DNA from: Branchiostoma floridae
Taxonomy: Eukaryota > Chordata > Leptocardii > Amphioxiformes > Branchiostomatidae
Direction: 5' to 3'
DNA length: 64,000 bases
Assembly (NCBI RefSeq): GCF_000003815.2
Contig: NC_049993.1
Location: 11,038,623 to 11,102,622, forward strand
The notes under the pieces: model-generated
Database searches by the model: none
Seen by the model: the letters and a program-made list of their open reading frames with translations, nothing else
What the model was told of the DNA's origin: nothing
Translations under genes and position numbers: made by a program
Shown: positions 43,001 to 52,189 of the stretch, in pieces
Position numbering within the stretch: the first letter of the stretch is position 1
Layout: the number at the start of each line of letters is the position of its first letter

Positions 43001-44869
43001 TAAAGGATGGTGTCAGTACAATGCAAAACTGACCACTCCGATATCTGCTCCCTTCACGATAACGTTCCCGCCGTACTGTCGACACAGGTTGACCTTCATC
43101 AGGGGTGCGATGATGGGCATCACTACGGTAACGGGGATGCCAAGTTGGTTGCCATGGTAAGACAAGGCTAGGGCGTGGTTTCCTGCGGACGCTGCTACAA
43201 CACCTATCTGTTTCTGTTCCTTTGTAAGAGCCATGAGGGTGTACCGTGCCCCTCTTTCTTTGAAGCTGTAAAACAACAAATCGTGTGGTTAAAACATTAT
43301 TCTAAAGAGTAAAGGTACATGTAATCCCATACCCCTTTTGAGACAGTAGGTGTAGTGGGTTCTTTATCCACTGTGCTTAGGACATGATATCAGCAGGAGG
43401 AACCCATCCCTCTCCTCCAACCACCTTTTACCTCCCCAACCAAAGTCAGTTAACCATTTTTATACCTCGGTTCTTGAGGAAAGTCGTGTATATTGCCTAT
43501 CCCAAGGATACAACGTCTAGCCAAGGCTATTATACAATGCTTATACATGTACAAAGAACATTCCAGATCCACATAATCTACTAGGAAAAGTAAAGCTCGT
43601 TCCAAGTCTGAGACAAAATACTGACTGAAATTAGTTGATTAGATATGGCCATGTTAGACTTTGTAATAGACAAGACAGGAAGTCAACATTCCTGAGCAAG
43701 GTTTCCTTCTGTAAAGGGCATCTTATCCATAATTCTTTATAATTTTTTTAAATTGCTTCCAAAATCGTTGCCCGGCCACGCCTACCTTCCTGTCTGCTGT
43801 AGGAACTCCTTTTTGAAGTGCAGGTCGATTCCTGTTAGTGCTGACAGCTGTACTGATTTCTGTAACCATGGAAACAACAAAGTTACAACAACAGTCCACT
43901 TTCTAGCAAAAACTCTTCTGAATCACAAACTTGCAGGTTCAATCCTGGTCTCGGACTGAAATTCAGAGTCAGGACTTTCATTGGTGTCCTGACTCTGAAT
44001 TTCAAGTTTTTTATACAAATAAACAAACTAGTAGTTAATTGTTTGAGTACCTGGGCAATGCAAGTTTAAGTAAACAAAAAAGTTTTTGAAAACATAAAGC
44101 ATACTAGTCTTGCAGGTTGATGAACTCAAAGCTGGTCATTGTTAATCTTTGATTGGGCAAGGTCCATTTTACAGTGACCATACATGGTCATATATAGGTC
44201 AATGAACCCTTTGATCATCATTTTATCCTTTAGTAGAAAACCATGAGTACACAATGGCTTCGAATTTTTCTGTATTTTTCCAAATCAGTATACTGTCATC
44301 TTAGTTAAAGTACTCTGTTGACAGTCTCAATACTTCAATGGTAACTAAAAATAAAATATGGTATGATCACAATTTCACATTATGGATTTCACATTCACAG
44401 AAACTAACACTGGGACGAGCAAAAGAGAGATAGTGATGAAAGCAATGTCTAGACCAGCTGGCGGAGGGTATCTATAGTAGAGCAGTAGAGGAAACTGACT
44501 AGTATTCAGTGAGAAAGAGCATGAAATCACATCCTTGAAGTCTCCATCCCAAACTCCTCTCAGTCTCTAGCTTCTTGCTTGGTTACATCAATGTTCTGAC
44601 ATCACATCATATACCATTGCCACAGACAGGAATTTACATCTATACATCCCGGTATATGATTATAAACTTACAGTGCACGGCGTTCTCTCAATGCCGTTTC
44701 TGATTTTGTACGCAGCTGCGCTGACATCCTGGAACTTCACAACGATGGGATTGTCGGGGTCGCACATGGGGTCGAACAAGTCCTCCTCTGCAGGGATGCT
44801 GTTACTCTTCTCCAGGTGACCGTTCACCATCACACCTTCAGATGGGGAGGTGGCTTCTTCCCCAGGCAT
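33903..44869 (-). CDS. PLP-dependent serine/threonine dehydratase with ACT domain (whole gene)
   Basis: This enzyme should convert L-threonine and L-serine to 2-oxoacids plus ammonia (threonine ammonia-lyase, fold-type II PLP family). Ten constant exons encode 414 residues with all splice phases consistent: 44672-44869, 43786-43859, 43034-43265, 42713-42768, 42082-42244, 41640-41730, 41170-41245, 40531-40656, 39817-39984 and 39595-39652. One of four last exons follows, for totals of 451, 486, 451 or 472 residues. Seen motifs: PLP lysine K93 in GSFKERGA, N120 in SAGNH, tetraglycine phosphate loop 219-222 (IPIGGGGL), TLADG near 270, EGAGATG, and C345 in CGGNID. A118 sits where serine racemase has its second catalytic serine, so a dehydratase is favoured over a racemase. 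An ACT domain ([23 protein letters not shown] onward) follows, as in bacterial ThrD-II enzymes. There is no targeting peptide, so it is probably cytosolic. Confidence 0.92.
34482..34826. repeat. Minisatellite with 39/42/45-bp units, open on both strands
   Basis: About eight units of the type AGCTTCAATGATTGGCTGAC-TGAATCACCTAACCCTAAA lie in the intron between last exons C and D. All unit lengths are multiples of three. A higher-order 81-bp unit is duplicated at 34659-34739 and 34740-34820. The plus strand is open from ATG 34482 to 34859 (125 codons) with repeated [FC]-[NSD]-D-[WL]-L-[TS]-x-SP motifs, and the minus strand is open too. I treat it as a repeat rather than a gene. Most units carry ATTGG (an inverted CCAAT box). 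Confidence 0.85.
34864..35281. mobile_element. MITE family A, copy 1, with 8-bp target duplication
   Basis: The terminal inverted repeats begin TAATCTCCAAGCAGATC at both ends. GTAAAGGC flanks the element directly at 34856-34863 and 35282-35289. The length is 418 bp with no coding capacity. An 8-bp target duplication suggests the hAT group, although the second copy shows 9 bp. It lies between last exons C and D of the dehydratase gene. Confidence 0.9.
35467..35580 (-). CDS. Dehydratase alternative last exon C
   Basis: The acceptor is CCGCTGTCTAG and the start phase is 0. It encodes 37 residues, [17 protein letters not shown]...[15 protein letters not shown], with TAA at 35469-35467. It has the same length as exon A and the same WGPHS ending of the fold, with a different C-terminus. 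No clear AATAAA was found before MITE A, so the 3' end is unknown. Confidence 0.85.
   Translation of the reverse strand, partial: VKCIVETRDFDHAEELRTTLMNRYQRVDWGPHSATFR
36232..36237 (-). terminator. Candidate polyadenylation signal for last exon B
   Basis: AATAAA on the minus strand is followed by GU-rich sequence (GGTTCTGATCTTGATGTC). It lies about 1.06 kb after the exon B stop. MITE A copy 2 would lie inside this 3' UTR. Confidence 0.4.
36588..36722. mobile_element. MITE family A, copy 2, with 9-bp target duplication
   Basis: The ends are TAATCTCCAACCAAATCC and the complement of TAATCTCCAAGCAGATCC. The element is flanked by TCTCAAAAG at 36579-36587 and 36723-36731. The interior shares CTACACTCCTTGGCCAACTT with copy 1 in inverted sense. 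It is a deleted, 135-bp derivative. Confidence 0.9.
37297..37515 (-). CDS. Dehydratase alternative last exon B
   Basis: The acceptor is CACCTTGCCTCAG and the start phase is 0. It encodes 72 residues: [18 protein letters not shown]...KYSRVIWGQ, then a long tail (from NTMAEML to KKLMKKS) with TAA at 37299-37297. The tail is about 40 residues longer than those of A and C, mixed hydrophobic at first and then basic. Gln replaces Pro after WG. Confidence 0.85.
   Translation of the reverse strand, partial: AKVVVETRDWDHAMELKQALEQKYSRVIWGQNTMAEMLIQHVSSPGPLLQDLQASGDVFFRGTLDKKLMKKS
38206..38300. repeat. Dispersed repeat with internal palindrome (also 42385-42470, 45600-45660)
   Basis: GTCCTTCGGTGTAA pairs with GTTACGCCGAAGGAC inside the unit, and GATACAGATA ends it. 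Related but diverged segments with CTGTGTTACGCC-, GGTTATAC- and CAGATACAGA-type motifs occur near 42.4 kb and 45.6 kb. This is probably a small MITE family. Confidence 0.5.
38394..38399 (-). terminator. Weak candidate polyadenylation signal for last exon A
   Basis: ATTAAA on the minus strand is followed by TGTTCCTTGTTTTTCTTGAC. It lies about 0.6 kb after the exon A stop. Another variant (AATAAG) near 38990 is closer but weaker. Confidence 0.25.
38880..38985 (+). mobile_element. Probable 3' tail of a non-LTR retrotransposon
   Basis: A plus-strand segment ending in GGATATAAATAAACTCAAAC followed by TCAAA has the look of a truncated LINE 3' end with a short tandem tail. It abuts the last exon A 3' UTR. 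No coding part remains. Confidence 0.3.
39026..39139 (-). CDS. Dehydratase alternative last exon A (most proximal)
   Basis: The acceptor is GTGGCCCGTCCAG and the start phase is 0. It encodes 37 residues, [18 protein letters not shown]...[15 protein letters not shown], with TAG at 39028-39026. It is closest to exon 11 (455-bp intron) and would be the default choice by position. Gly replaces the Asp found after VETR in the other three variants. Confidence 0.87.
   Translation of the reverse strand, partial: TKCIVETRGHEHADELRRALEEKYEHVYWGPHSLMGP
39595..39652 (-). CDS. Dehydratase exon 11 (middle of ACT domain)
   Basis: It encodes [20 protein letters not shown] and completes the split Ser395. 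The acceptor is CTTTCTTTACAG and the donor GTGAGA, in phase 0. It ends within the ACT strand that continues as [VTA]K-x-[VI]VETR in each alternative last exon, so it is the shared splice donor for all four. Confidence 0.93.
39817..39984 (-). CDS. Dehydratase exon 10 (end of catalytic core, start of ACT domain)
   Basis: It encodes [13 protein letters not shown], where C345 should contact the PLP ring nitrogen. It then encodes [16 protein letters not shown] and [10 protein letters not shown], the first strand and helix of an ACT domain. The donor is GTAAGC. The acceptor (TTTTTTACAAAAAG) has purines between the tract and AG and may be weak. Confidence 0.93.
40531..40656 (-). CDS. Dehydratase exon 9
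   Basis: It encodes [41 protein letters not shown], including the conserved EGAGA helix cap. It is strikingly GC-rich compared with its introns. The acceptor CCCTCCACAG is the innermost copy of a tandem array of similar acceptors. The donor is a GTCAGC site. Confidence 0.93.
40641..40812. repeat. 44-bp tandem repeat duplicating the exon 9 acceptor
   Basis: Nearly four copies with an exact 44-bp period each contain CAATAAACTCCTCCCT and GGGAAACAACAGTTACAG. The innermost copy overlaps the first 16 bases of exon 9 and its acceptor. The three outer copies present CCCTGTGTAG|GGAGGAG decoy acceptors, with junctions at about 40700, 40744 and 40788. The decoy frame reads EEFIALL and then TAA. Confidence 0.95.
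41170..41245 (-). CDS. Dehydratase exon 8
   Basis: It encodes [20 protein letters not shown] plus MVTV. The acceptor is TATGTCTTTCAG and the donor GTAAGC. It begins with the two bases that complete the Gly of TLADG. Confidence 0.92.
41640..41730 (-). CDS. Dehydratase exon 7
   Basis: It encodes [20 protein letters not shown], then [10 protein letters not shown], matching the GVQSEN...GTLADG region of threonine dehydratases. The acceptor ends ATCCATAG and the donor is GTGAGG. Confidence 0.92.
42082..42244 (-). CDS. Dehydratase exon 6 (PLP phosphate loop)
   Basis: It encodes [20 protein letters not shown], then [20 protein letters not shown]. The GGGG at residues 219-222 binds the PLP phosphate in this family. 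The donor is GTAAGT and the acceptor TGTCTCTCCAG. Confidence 0.95.
42713..42768 (-). CDS. Dehydratase exon 5
   Basis: It encodes [18 protein letters not shown], with acceptor GTTGATTTACAG and donor GTAAGG. It is only 56 bp but phase-consistent on both sides. Confidence 0.92.
43034..43265 (-). CDS. Dehydratase exon 4 (PLP lysine)
   Basis: It begins by completing Ser91 of [13 protein letters not shown]93 forms the PLP Schiff base. It continues through [17 protein letters not shown] and [13 protein letters not shown]. Ala118 follows Ser117, where serine racemases have a second serine. The donor is GTCAGT, a non-optimal but valid site. Confidence 0.95.
43434..43530 (-). mobile_element. SINE body fragment
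   Basis: On the minus strand, ATCCTTGGGATAGGCAATAT and CGACTTTCCTCA match the body of the SINE at 26275-26460. The tRNA-like head is missing. Confidence 0.5.
43786..43859 (-). CDS. Dehydratase exon 3
   Basis: It encodes [20 protein letters not shown] plus QQTG. The acceptor is CATGGTTACAG and the donor GTAGGC. It leads into the PLP-lysine motif across a phase-2 junction. Confidence 0.92.
44672..44869 (-). CDS. Dehydratase exon 2 (common start codon)
   Basis: ATG at 44869 (context AATCTAAAGATGC) opens 66 codons, [13 protein letters not shown]... to NGIERTPCT, with donor GTAAGT. The first 40 residues are acidic and disordered; the catalytic fold starts near [16 protein letters not shown]. The exon itself starts at 44878 after acceptor GCCTGTTAACAG, so at least one upstream exon exists. 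The nine bases before ATG are open in the frame (NLK), which allows an upstream coding exon to join. Confidence 0.93.
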
Positions 44870-44878
44870 CTTTAGATT

Positions 44879-47389
44879 CTGTTAACAGGCAGGTCAAAGG
44901 TTAATGGAGCATTCCAACTGACATGGGGGTGTGTAAATGTTTGTGCTTTTTTTTCTTGTGGCATCAGTTTGTGCTAATGTTTTGTTTTCTGGTTTTCTAC
45001 ATTTGTGGGACTAACTCTTGCCAAAAATCTAGATCTAAATCCATCTACATGTCCTTTATTTCCTATATCAAATGAACAAGATAATGTCATGTTCTAGAAG
45101 CTGCAGATGACCAAGATCCATTCTGTAAACTTTAGCGTTGGTTACGTAAAGTTTAGTTGTTTCTATACAGACAAACTTTCATGTTGAGAACAAAAAAATG
45201 TTTAACTAGATGCCATAGTGGTACTTAGGAATGAAAATGTATGTAGATGCACTAATATCATACGTTACTTTTACAAGTGTAACAATATGAAAACAATAAG
45301 ACAAAGTGTTTTACAATTACAGTGTTTGTACATGCCTAGTAAGAATATTTGTTTCCTTTTGCAACTTGTTCAAATGATCAGCTGACAATTGACAATGTTT
45401 CCATCATCACAAAATGACCTTGACTTCACATGAGTGGTTCTACACAGGGTAAGTCCAAAAATATACTCAAATCATTTTTCGTGCCAGGCCTAACACGGAG
45501 AGCGATGAATATTTTATCATGACTATCACAGCATTATGAGTCCAAGGCCATTTCCCTGGCGGAGACAATACACCATAGTTTTATGACCCACAACAGAAGC
45601 TGGTGAGAAGCTGGTGTGTTATGCCTAAGGATGGTTATGCAGATACAGAAGACCAATTACAAATTAAAGGTAGTAGGTTGCGTTCTTGACAGATTGATGC
45701 ATCTTGATTTGGGCCTGTTTACTGAGACTATATAAAGTTTTGGCCCGCTGAGTTTTTAGGAGACATTGCACGCTCTATGGTGTAACGTGACATATTGCTC
45801 ATACTTGTGAGACATTGGGTTTTTGTCATTGGGTTATTGTTATTGGGTGGGACGACTACAAAGTACTCTCTCTTCGCAGCCAGGGGCTGAATTGCGAGGT
45901 GCTTACTAACACAGATAACCTCAATACGACTGCCGCAAGAGTCTGGAGCAACTAGGAGGGCCTGCATGCTCTTTTCCGTAAGGCGTAGGCAGCTTTTTTT
46001 TATTTGCCGTAACTCGTAGGGAAAACCATCTTATCTACGTAATTTGTAGCAAGGTGACCAAATTTAGCGTAATTGCCTTCCTTGATTTAGCGAAATACGT
46101 AGGGGATTCTTCTGAATTCAGCATAAATCGTTGTGGGGACCCCCATGCAGACCCTCAACTAGCTGCCATTCGGCGCTAACTTAGGTGACCTCAATGCAGG
46201 GCTCTAGCCAGCGTCCGTTTTTCCGTCAATTGACGGAAATTTGCTGCGTGTGACGGAAAATTTTTTAAACCAATCCGTCAACCTTGACGGACAAAAATTC
46301 TTGGTGGAAGCTACAGGCAGCTTGGGGACGCTGTCCACGGTCGTAAAAGCCACACACTGTTTGTTTTGCTATTGTTTGTTGACAATGTGTGTCGGCGCCC
46401 TTTTGCATATGATAATCTCATTAAAAACCCGTTTTTCAAGGTCTCCGTTCCGTCTGTCTAACTTGATTTTTGCGGTTTTCGCGACAATGGGAATTGGTTG
46501 ACGGAAAAAAATTTCGAGCTGGCTAGAGCCCTGCCTCAATGTGACAGCAACTGCTCCATGTGCAGCCATGGAACTGTAGGTTTTAAATCACTAACAAAGG
46601 GAGGGGCCCCTGCTCTTTTCGATAAGTGTGGTGGGTTCTTTAACATGCTCGGGGTGGGGCTCTCCTTAAACATGGGACCTCCATTTATGTCCTATCCATC
46701 AGTTTAATACTTGTTACTCCTGCTAATTTGGATGATTAACCTGATAATTATAATGATGATGACCCTGATAAACTGGCTTCAGGATTGAATTGCAATTATG
46801 TCTGAATTTGTCTAAGCTGCTCTAAAGGGCTGATCAACATGCTTTCAGTGAAAAATGATCTGGGTTTTTACTTTTTAGGTACCAAAAACTTATTATTAAA
46901 TACAAGGTATTTGCATCAATAGAATTACTCAAAGACTAAATACTACATGCCTACTACTTGGGAATGTAACTACAAGCAGTAAAGTTTTAAAAAATCACGT
47001 TAAGGTGACAGTGAGTACAACACACACGTAGTTTGATACAAATCTATTTAGCAAATCATGTAAACGATTTATACACAATTCGTCAACGACAAGACCCCCC
47101 TCCCCCATTTCAATCACATTTTACACGTAGATCAGTTCGCTTCTATGCATATTGGCTCAATTCCCGAGTACATGGCGGCAAAAGTTAGCAAGAACCAGAG
47201 CCTATGGGTGGAGTAAATAGATTTCCGACATGAAGACAATCAAGAAGAAATAATGATACATAATTAGATCCCAGCAAAACTGAGCGCGTAACGTCAAGAG
47301 TGATCCCATTTTTTCAAGACGTCAACAAAAAGAATTCCCAGGTTTTTCTCGGTCCTAAGCCTCGAAAAGTGACATATGGTAACCCTTAC
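44879..47389 (-). other. Intron upstream of dehydratase exon 2
   Basis: This intron holds a hAT-type MITE (46197-46533) and a decayed repeat with recurring CGTAATTTGTAG-like words at 45960-46130. It also holds a fragment at 46590-46700 that resembles 3570-3670 (both have CTNTTTTCGATAAGTGYGGTG). No other exon was seen. Confidence 0.6.
46197..46533. mobile_element. hAT-type MITE with perfect 8-bp target duplication
   Basis: The element begins CAGGGCTCTAGCCAGC and ends with GCTGGCTAGAGCCCTG. CCTCAATG flanks it at 46189-46196 and 46534-46541. CAGGG termini plus an 8-bp duplication are diagnostic of hAT transposons. At 337 bp it is non-autonomous. The 86-codon ORF inside is not a gene. Confidence 0.95.
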
Positions 47390-47640
47390 CTTTCTGATTT
47401 CCCCTTCTTGCGAAATCTAGCGAGTCTGTGGCGTTTAGAAAGTTTTAAATCGTCAGGAAACTCCGGTGCCTCACGTTGTTGTTTTGGAAATCTCTCCGGT
47501 CCCAAGGTGAAAACTGGGGGCTCGGCCTCTCTGACGCAATAGCATCGCCGGTTTGTCAACTCTGATTGGTCAAAATTAACAATGCTTCTGTGCTATTGGT
47601 CAATCGGGACAACGCCTTCGTTTCTGACTCATAAAGAGGG
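47390..47640 (-). promoter_or_regulatory. Candidate dehydratase promoter and non-coding first exon
   Basis: Two CCAAT boxes in the minus sense (GACCAATCAG near 47571 and GACCAATAG near 47600), 30 bp apart, lie upstream of a GC-rich stretch. That stretch ends in the donor CAGAAAG|GTAAGG at 47390. Spliced to 44878 it would give a 5' UTR exon of roughly 150 bp before the common ATG. The TSS position near 47540 is a guess. Confidence 0.5.
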
Positions 47641-48009
47641 CTCTTCTTGTGCTGCAGGAATGACGATATGAAACGAGCTAAACATTTGTGGCCTTTCTTA
47701 GTAAAAATGCTAATCATACAATACAACGACGAATTAATCTTCGAGTCATCTTATAAAAGCAATGTTTTATCTATATATGTAGCAAGATTGAACAGAAATA
47801 TCTGGTGTTATGAGTTAGTTTAGGGGGCTTTGTTACCACAGTAAAGTGATATCATTCCTCCTAGTACGTCAGTTGCGCCGGAAAATCCAGTTCGAGTCGG
47901 TTCCAACAATCAGCTGACGAATGACGTCACAGGTGACATTAATACGTTTCGCGGGAAATGATTGGGATGTGCGCGGCAGAGATTACGCAGTAATCAGCGA
48001 ATGGTTCAA

Positions 48010-48067
48010 GCAAGGACCTCCTTGGTTCAAGCAATGAGGTTAAAAAAGGTGATTTTTAACCTCCTTG
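48010..48067. repeat. Palindrome P, copy 1
   Basis: GAGGTTAAAAAAGGTGATTT followed by TTAACCTCCTTGG forms a self-complementary stem. The same sequence recurs in inverted form at 55824-55863, and half a copy occurs near 48345 (AAGGAGGTTAAAATTA). Confidence 0.7.
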
Positions 48068-50099
48068 GTTCAAGAATAGAAATCTATGGCTGTCAGATTT
48101 CTATTTTGTATTATCTAGGGTACATTCAACGCGCTTGAATCTTCTTCAAGTAGATTACGTGTCTGAGATTCTTGTGGTTCTATATTAAGTAATTTGCATG
48201 GTGTTTACAGCGTACCACGAACTTTTACGGTGGTCACATGAGACAACCTTAAGCTAACCGAGTCACGCGATTGTGTTTACTTCCTCTGGCATGCACTGAA
48301 CGTGAATTTACCTTCATGTTTTCAAAAAGGTTCAAAACTGGTAGTTTCAAGAAGGAGGTTAAAATTAAATTCTTTCGTAAACAAACAAAAAAATCCCTGT
48401 CAACATTTCACAATTTATCTAGTAAGCTTATTGCCCTCACCTCAGTTTTTTTTTTAAAATACAGAAATACCAATGGTAGCATACATGTATACAGTGCGGG
48501 TCAAGTATTGCTGTGTGCAAAATGTCAAGATACTCAGATCAATTGCTTTCTAGTCGATTAGCCTTCCGATACCGATTTTTTCTTTTCGAACCTGTCCCAA
48601 CCGGTACCCACCACCACGGCTTGTACTTCATCAATGAGGTTACGTGAGCATATACATGTAACGTTATATCAAACCTCGTCGAGACAGGTATTTCATTCGT
48701 AATGACGGTGTATTCAAATTTTTTCACGTCGATCACGTCCACAAATCATGACGCCACGTGCACGGCTACGTGTGCAAAATGCTAGGGCCTAGATCTATCT
48801 AAACGAGTAATTAAAAATAGAATAGTCCAATCCTGTATGAAATATTTTGCGGTAACAAAATAAAAGTCAACCGGGCTTAAATGTCAACTAGACTCTTTTT
48901 AAAAAAATATTTGACGGTCTTCTAGTAACGATTCTGTCCTTATTCATTGAGCTGTACTTTTTTTTACACCGGGTGACCCCGAAGTTTGATATTACACCTT
49001 CTCATATACGTGTACACACATATTACAGTGAAGGTGCTAGTATTAGACATCTACCCTAGTTTCATTCTTAATCGGTGTTTCGTTGTTGTTGTTGTTTTAA
49101 ATCCAATTTCATTTATCATCATAACGTCTTTGATAAATGATAATTTGGGGTTATAAGAGTGCATCCCACAGGCATGGACAAAAGCGCCGACAAACGGCTA
49201 AAAATATTATTGCAGGAAGCAACGCCTCCAGTTGATGCAAAAATATCGTTAACCGCTAGAGGCCCCCATTGACACGTGCAAATGAATCAGACAGCAATCT
49301 GATACTTTGATATCTAAACGTGGCCCGTGAACTTTAAAGAGGACTTTAGATAGCCTAGAACTCAAAGTATCCAATACAAGTGTCAAATTTTACGGGTCAG
49401 ATTTGGTTAATGAACTACAGGGGAACTAACTGAGCATAGTACTAGTATATAGAAAATGGGCTACAAAATTGGCTGCCAGGCAGCTTACAGGGCAATCTAC
49501 GGTGAAGAACACATAAATACATACAATCAAGACACATTTTAGTTCGCATTCATACATTTGTACATACCACCTACTGTATAACACCATGGTAGAAAAGTAT
49601 TACTGTACTACATATTCAGAGGGTAGATGCGTTCGGGCAGATCAGTAACAGTTGTCAAAATTAAAAGTGGACTGTTCGTTTGTATTACCCTTGGCGAGTA
49701 ACCAGTAATTGTTTTCTTTGGTGTAGCAAACAATATATCATCAATGTTGACGTCTCTTTGACAAGATATGTTCTGGTGACAATATACAATAGAGTATTGA
49801 CAATAAAGTACGTATCTAATTTGAATGTTCCCACGACACCCCCATATCTGATGATCGTCACGAGACTTACAAATACATGTAATTTTTGTCTACAAGCTGT
49901 CAAGCAGACATGTCAGCTAGATGAAAAAAGATAAGGATTTGGCCAAATAATTTGCTATTGGATAGCGAAGGAAAAACATCTTACTGTCATAATGTCCAAA
50001 CCATCCTTCATACTGAGCGAGGTCATCCTTTCAATTATAACCTAAAAGCTGTCACTTGTCGCCTAGAATATGAGATTCAGAATGCTGAGTCAGACTTAC

Positions 50100-50309
50100 C
50101 TGAGGAGGGGTTGGTGATCTTGTGATGGGTGGAAGGGGGGAGGTGACTTTAAATGGAGAACTAATCCTAATCCTAGGTGCTTCTTTGTCAACTCTTTTTG
50201 AACCCTGCTCCATATTACCTGACTCCTTGCTTGTAAAGTTTATCTGCCTTTGAGAGATTTTCCTTTCACACAGAAGTTTCTGAGGTTCTGCGTTCTGCAG
50301 AATTTCCAT
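50100..50309 (-). CDS. Candidate alternative first coding exon of the dehydratase
   Basis: ATG at 50309, preceded by an in-frame TGA, opens 70 codons (MEILQNAEPQK... ending SPTPPQ) up to a consensus donor CAG|GTAAGT in phase 0. Joining to the exon 2 acceptor at 44878 keeps the frame open (PPQ, NLK, then MPGEE), adding 73 residues. The peptide is basic and disordered, rich in Ser and Pro. There is no other start-proximal exon to confirm it, so it may also belong to an unrelated transcript. Confidence 0.4.
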
Positions 50310-50834
50310 TCAACTGATGTTGGTATTGTAGTGTCAAAACAGGGGTAACTATGCTTAAGCGACCCACCGATTTTCATATCAACATTGTCGGGTGCCAAGT
50401 AGCTAAGCTTCACTCTCTAGCTCAGTCCATGGGGAGAAGGTATCAATAGCAATGCGACATAGCCTGACGTGCAAGGCCCAATCCCCTCGAAATCATCGGG
50501 ATTAATGCAGAGCTGGTTGAACAATTAGGATTATGGAAATCTTAGGACCAACTTTGAAGTACATGTATGAAATTGTTGTGGTACGACACGATGAGAGAGA
50601 GAGAGAGTACGGCCGGTAACCTTATATTCTTATATACCTCTTCAGCGTTAGTTTGTTACAATGTAGTAGGCAGATCAGTATCAAGATTATACAGCACTTG
50701 GCTAACATAAATAGATATGCACCCATCACCTGCGAAAATAGTATGAACCGCTAGAGGTCCTCATTACCACGTGTAGATGATATCGATTCCAATAAACGAT
50801 TCCCTTGACGGTAAGACTGCAGTACTTTCTTCTA

Positions 50835-50851
50835 GGGGGGGGGGGGGGGGG
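50835..50851. repeat. Poly-G run
   Basis: Seventeen consecutive G residues; a G-quadruplex-prone or error-prone site. Confidence 0.95.
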
Positions 50852-51480
50852 TGAGCTTTTGCAGAAGTTCAAGTTCAACCTGCATTAAGAATAGGCGCTG
50901 CCCTATCATCAATGATTGTGCATAACGTTTCTGTTGTCTCAAGGATGGGAATGTTCTAAAAGTTTTAAAAGTGTTTTGAATACTATAGTCAGCGCTTTAC
51001 AACAAAATGTGATCTATGTTAATATAGAGAGCCAATTTCAAATGTTTCGGAGTTGCATGTTTAACAAATGGTCGACTTGCTCACTCTGTGAAAAATAAGT
51101 TCTACATAGTTGTGATGATATTTCATACATGTAGTAAGTATAATTTATGACATTATGACTTCATTTCTATAACAACCGGGAAAAAGCTTTCAGAGGGAAA
51201 GTTGTACTCTTCACATGAAAAAAACTGAATTTGTACTCGAAGAGCCAATGTCATTGTCATATACTGATGCACTGAATATTTATCGGACTGTAAACGTTGG
51301 AATGCATGCAGATAGAAACAGGAGATATTTGATATCTGAATCTCTATCATGTAAGGTTTTCCGCTATGAAATGTTGCATCGCATTGCATCTATGGTTTGC
51401 AGTATGGTTGAAAAAAGGAATAAAATACATGTACTGACTGACTACTGATATTATGTTCATGTGTATTTTGTTTGTTACTT

Positions 51481-51974
51481 AGGCCACAGCAAGTAAATTT
51501 TATGGATGACATATGGATGACATTTTTTTCTTCTGCAGGGATGGTCAACATGACGATAAAGTGCCAAAATGAGCAAATATATTGTGTTGTAGCCTAATAA
51601 TTGTATTTGTAGAAGTGACACTTGCGAGGTACCCAGGACTGTACTTGTAGAAATGAAACTTATTGGACTGTTGTAAAAGTGACACCAATATGAGTGTGGT
51701 TACCAATTTTGCTGGTGATGCCAGTCTAACAAACTATTGTCAATCTTACCACACCAGTACATGTCTTAAATACAGGAATGAATGCATTGTTGGCTCTGAT
51801 ACCACGTTTTGTCCCTTTAATGCTTTTCACAACAGTCATCACAACTTTATGGTGCCTATTTTTGAAAATGTAGCCATCTTTTTTTTTCACCCATCTTGTT
51901 TTTTTTTTCGCCCTATCGCACTATTTTTGCTGTCTGCAGAGGATGTCATCCATAAAATTTACTTGCTGTGGCCT
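51481..51974. mobile_element. MITE family B, copy 2
   Basis: The terminal inverted repeats of over 30 bp start AGGCCACAGCAAGTAAATTT and continue TATGGATGAC at both ends. The family is the same as 24045-24573. No clear target duplication was seen. The 106-codon ORF inside is not a gene. Confidence 0.85.
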
Positions 51975-52189
51975 TATCGCTAGTTAGATGAATCTCTGAA
52001 GAACATTCCGTGCTACTCATAGTCGAATTCTTTTCATCTGTCAAACTTTCAGTCTAGATATTATTGTAAGGCATACAGTACAGTGTTCTTAGTGAAACGA
52101 TCTAATGTAAAACTAGACTGTAATTCACACGTATGCGCATGTCCTTTCCACATCATTTTTTTGTGATCTGATGTCCAGATGTTTATTGT

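Noticed and set aside
43034-44869. Serine racemase identity
   Set aside because: The second serine of the racemase S-S-G-N-H motif is Ala (SAGNH), and an ACT domain is present, which serine racemases lack.
45728-45967. 79-codon minus-strand ORF
   Set aside because: No splice context or motif; it lies beside decayed repeat sequence.
46241-46501. 86-codon plus-strand ORF
   Set aside because: Entirely inside the hAT-type MITE at 46197-46533.
51663-51983. 106-codon plus-strand ORF
   Set aside because: Inside MITE family B and reading into its terminal inverted repeat.
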